Below are positions 61,446 through 64,000 of a stretch of 64,000 bases of DNA, piece after piece; position 1 is the first letter of the stretch, and every line of letters begins with the position of its first letter. The translations under genes and the position numbers were made by a program. Below the pieces are notes generated by a model. That model searched no databases. It was not told the origin of the DNA and worked only from the letters and a program-made list of their open reading frames with translations. Source of the DNA: Owenia fusiformis (lineage: Eukaryota; Annelida; Polychaeta; Sabellida; Oweniidae); assembly GCA_903813345.2 (NCBI GenBank), contig CAIIXF020000001.1, positions 49,185,885 through 49,249,884 of the forward strand, given 5' to 3'.

Positions 61446-61964
61446 CACACCGGAATAGCCTGACAGCGGTAAAGTCAGATGACGTTGTCACAAATGGCGG
61501 ACATAACCATCGCTTCAATTAGATTTTCATGAACTGTATGTTTAATAGAGCACCTAGACGAAATTCCTTTGGAACAACAATCAATCAACGTATCTTTATA
61601 CTCATTGTACAGTTAATTATGTTCTACCATCAAATTAAAGTCTTTAATTTAACCGATCAAAATGAGATACGGGACAACGGACACTGTATAACCATGTGGC
61701 GTTGTCTTTGTAAATTATTTCAAATTCAGATTCCGTTGTCACCGACGATATCGAAGACGTTATTGTTGCGATTCACGACCAAATGTGATCGCAATAGGGA
61801 TTTCATATGATACACCATTACAAGGGGCTAGTACATGCACAGAATTAGCGACGATAAAATCTCTTGAAATGAGGACCAAGTGATTAAAGAGTTGAAGCGA
61901 CGGTTATATCCGCCATTTGTGACAGCAGTATCTGACTTTACCGTTGTCAGGCTATTCCGGTGTG
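61446..61964. mobile_element. CACACCGG-ended miniature transposon, copy 2
   Basis: 519 bp with the same terminal inverted repeats as 14165-14656, interior in the opposite orientation, flanked by TACAT on both sides (5-bp target-site duplication). Confidence 0.9.
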
Positions 61965-63600
61965 TACATACAGGACTGGCACAAACAGCTACACTTCACT
62001 TAGAAATTGAGAACGCGACATTCGTACGTGTGCGAATGCTGCCATAAATGAAATACTTGATGAAAAACGAGATGAAGAGATGATGGATGTAATCCGTTTT
62101 CATGCCGACTTTATTCTACATCTCCATTAATTCCACGGTATTCACAGTGGCACAGTTTCTTCCCATCTAAATATACAAAAGGTATCATACACATGCAGAT
62201 GGGGTCTTGTGGATGATATTGACCGCTTCGTTGCATTTCTCATTAGAATTTCCAATTACGTCAGTACATCATCCAAGCTGTCATAGACTTGTTAATTCGA
62301 TCAATAAATACATTATCCTACACATAACTGACTGCACCATTCCTTAGGAATGACAGGATTATTGCCATAAGGATGAGTAATTGGGAAAATCAGTAGAAAA
62401 ACCTTAATTTATCTTCCAAAAACATACTGTCCTCGTACTAAATTATTAAACTGCTTAAATTAATTTCGTTATTTGTTGCTTTGAAGATGAAGGGGAGAAT
62501 AGGTGTGTTGTAAACTAGGGCAATAAAACACATTCGTTCAAATGTTAGAATCAAAGGATATATATCGATAGTTAAAGAACTGTTTTCTGTCTTCATTGAG
62601 GAGGATAGCCGAACAGACAAATACAGTTGGTAACATATGTTGCGTCGTTTCAATCTTGGATATAATCATAGCTTTTGTTTTTTGGTTCCCATTACCGGGC
62701 ACAGAATAAAAAATACTATGCATGAAGCATGGAAGAAGGGGAAAAATTTGCTATTTTGAAATTGTCCCATTGTTTTTAGCTCGATTTTAGTCATTGGAAT
62801 CAAACTATTATCAACTTATCAAACCCCGTATTGCTTCTAAATTACCAATTGCTCCTGTTTTCTTGATTTCAAAGGCTCTCTTTCAGCCTGTAGTGAGCGG
62901 TTATTCTGGGTGTACAAAAATCTCATTTGGAAAAATGGTTAACTTATGAATTGATGAGTACCCGGTCCATCAGCAGATGATGTCATCTCATTTATCTCCC
63001 CAAAACCAGGGCAATTTATGACACAACCTAGCTACAGGAGAAATCTTAGACTTAATTTTGTTTCCAAACGGACGCCACAGCTTACGTTTGCAATATTCAA
63101 GATATTGCATTCAGCAAATTTTGATCGATGCGCTTTCTTTAAGTATTGAACTATGACTTATTTAGAATGAAAATCAATCCGTAGATCAGAATCAGAATCA
63201 GATCAGAATGTTTATCCAAGACATGTGAATGCTCGAGGGATTTACGAAAAAGACCGACCCTACCGACCGGTCAGTGTTTTCCACTGGTAGCCTCAAAACA
63301 GGGTTTGACCATATCATGTCAAAGACTGACCATATTTGTAGCCTTAAAATATTATTAATAAAGAAATCTAACGTACAATTTCGAATTAAAATGATTTGTT
63401 ATAGTCATAGCCAGAGGGGGATTAACACCAGAGTTCAAAGATGACGTACGTATCATTCTGATACTCATAGCATCTTTCTGTTTCACCTGAAGCATCTCAG
63501 GGCTGAGAAGAAATGAGATGTCATGGTTTATCATGATGCGTAAACCTGTATTGAGATGACATACATCACTGACGACCGCTCGTATAAAGAATCAAGGTTG
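61965..63600. other. No gene or clear repeat recognised
   Basis: Short frames on both strands lack family features and good splice context. A small ATCAGAATCAGA simple repeat occurs near 63186. Confidence 0.35.
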
Positions 63601-63614
63601 TGACTCGTGTCCTA

Positions 63615-64000
63615 ACACCCCAGTCACATTTCCTACGGCGACCTTGCGGTCTATCATTTCTGCGGCCAGTAACATTTCTACGCTCGCCGTGGAATTTCTG
63701 CGCTCTTATACTTTTGCAGTCACATTTCCCACGGCAGCCGCACGGTGAATTTTAAATTTCTGTTGATAAATAATACTTTTTTCATTTTATTTACATCGGG
63801 ACAATTTATAAATGTCATTCATAGTGCTAGGATGTAATATCAAATGAAAAGTGATCGTGAAACATTGACAAATAAAATATGAACAAATGTTATAACTCCG
63901 AGTTATAATTTCTACGGCGACCAAGCGGCCTGTAAAAAATTGGATACGCCGTACGGAGGCCGCAAGGCGAGCGTAGTTTTCCTACGCTCGCCGCAGAAAT
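63615..64000. mobile_element. Inverted-repeat element running off the window end
   Basis: CCCAGTCACATTTCCTACGG and ATTTCTACGCTCGCCG near 63620-63690, and TTTCTACGGCGACCAAGCGG then CTACGCTCGCCGCAGAAAT near 63908-64000, are inverted or repeated variants of one CG-rich end motif, with an AT-rich middle. Confidence 0.55.

Noticed and set aside
59127-64000. Search for the remaining GAF-A exons of PDE11
   Set aside because: No - strand frame with GAF features and splice sites was found; they probably lie beyond 64000.

Overview
The window is animal nuclear DNA: AT-rich, with GT-AG introns, many minisatellites and many short inverted-repeat transposons. The frequent TACATGTA-like words, and short mobile elements ending in GGATCC-type or GTAGCCAGG-type repeats, look like a marine invertebrate (a mollusc or another lophotrochozoan is my first guess, but this is weak evidence). 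I rebuilt three multi-exon genes by joining open frames whose splice phases all agree.

Region 1 (209-9242, + strand): a 13-exon gene, possibly incomplete at its 5' end, encoding an unusual chimera. In order it has a WASP-type GTPase-binding/autoinhibitory segment, a polyproline stretch, a Cys/His zinc-finger module, ankyrin repeats, a Ser/Thr-rich linker, a short helical segment, and a full caspase p20-p10 domain. The catalytic His and Cys are present, but the usual QACxG pentapeptide reads AACQG. I do not know of a described protein with this order; it is the main discovery candidate.

Region 2 (9243-19373): no gene recognised. It holds inverted-repeat elements, including a pair family with CACACCGG ends and 5-bp target duplications (copies at 14165 and 61446) and nested palindromes at 16.7-18.5 kb.

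Region 3 (19374-38335, + strand): a complete 23-exon gene for the LKB1-interacting protein STK11IP (LIP1), about 1416 residues, with leucine-rich repeats, PH-like region, a four-cysteine zinc ribbon and the family C-terminus. One intron (27664-34104) is almost filled by a 6-kb fold-back element with about 500-bp terminal inverted repeats.

Region 4 (38336-43370): convergent intergenic DNA with a 2.1-kb, roughly 42-bp-unit minisatellite and a mariner-like short element.

Region 5 (43371-59126, - strand, 5' end beyond the window): the last 17 recognised exons of a PDE11-type dual-GAF cyclic nucleotide phosphodiesterase. They cover the end of GAF-A, all of GAF-B, and the catalytic domain to the stop. 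One intron must use a GC-AG splice site, and several introns hold different minisatellites. 59127-64000 has no exon I can recognise.

A satellite-bearing mobile element, whose roughly 136-bp unit is packed with AGGTCA half-sites, lies in an intron of each of the three genes. There is no sign that the three genes form one pathway; each probably acts on its own (cell death or cytoskeletal sensing, LKB1/endolysosomal signalling, cyclic nucleotide signalling).
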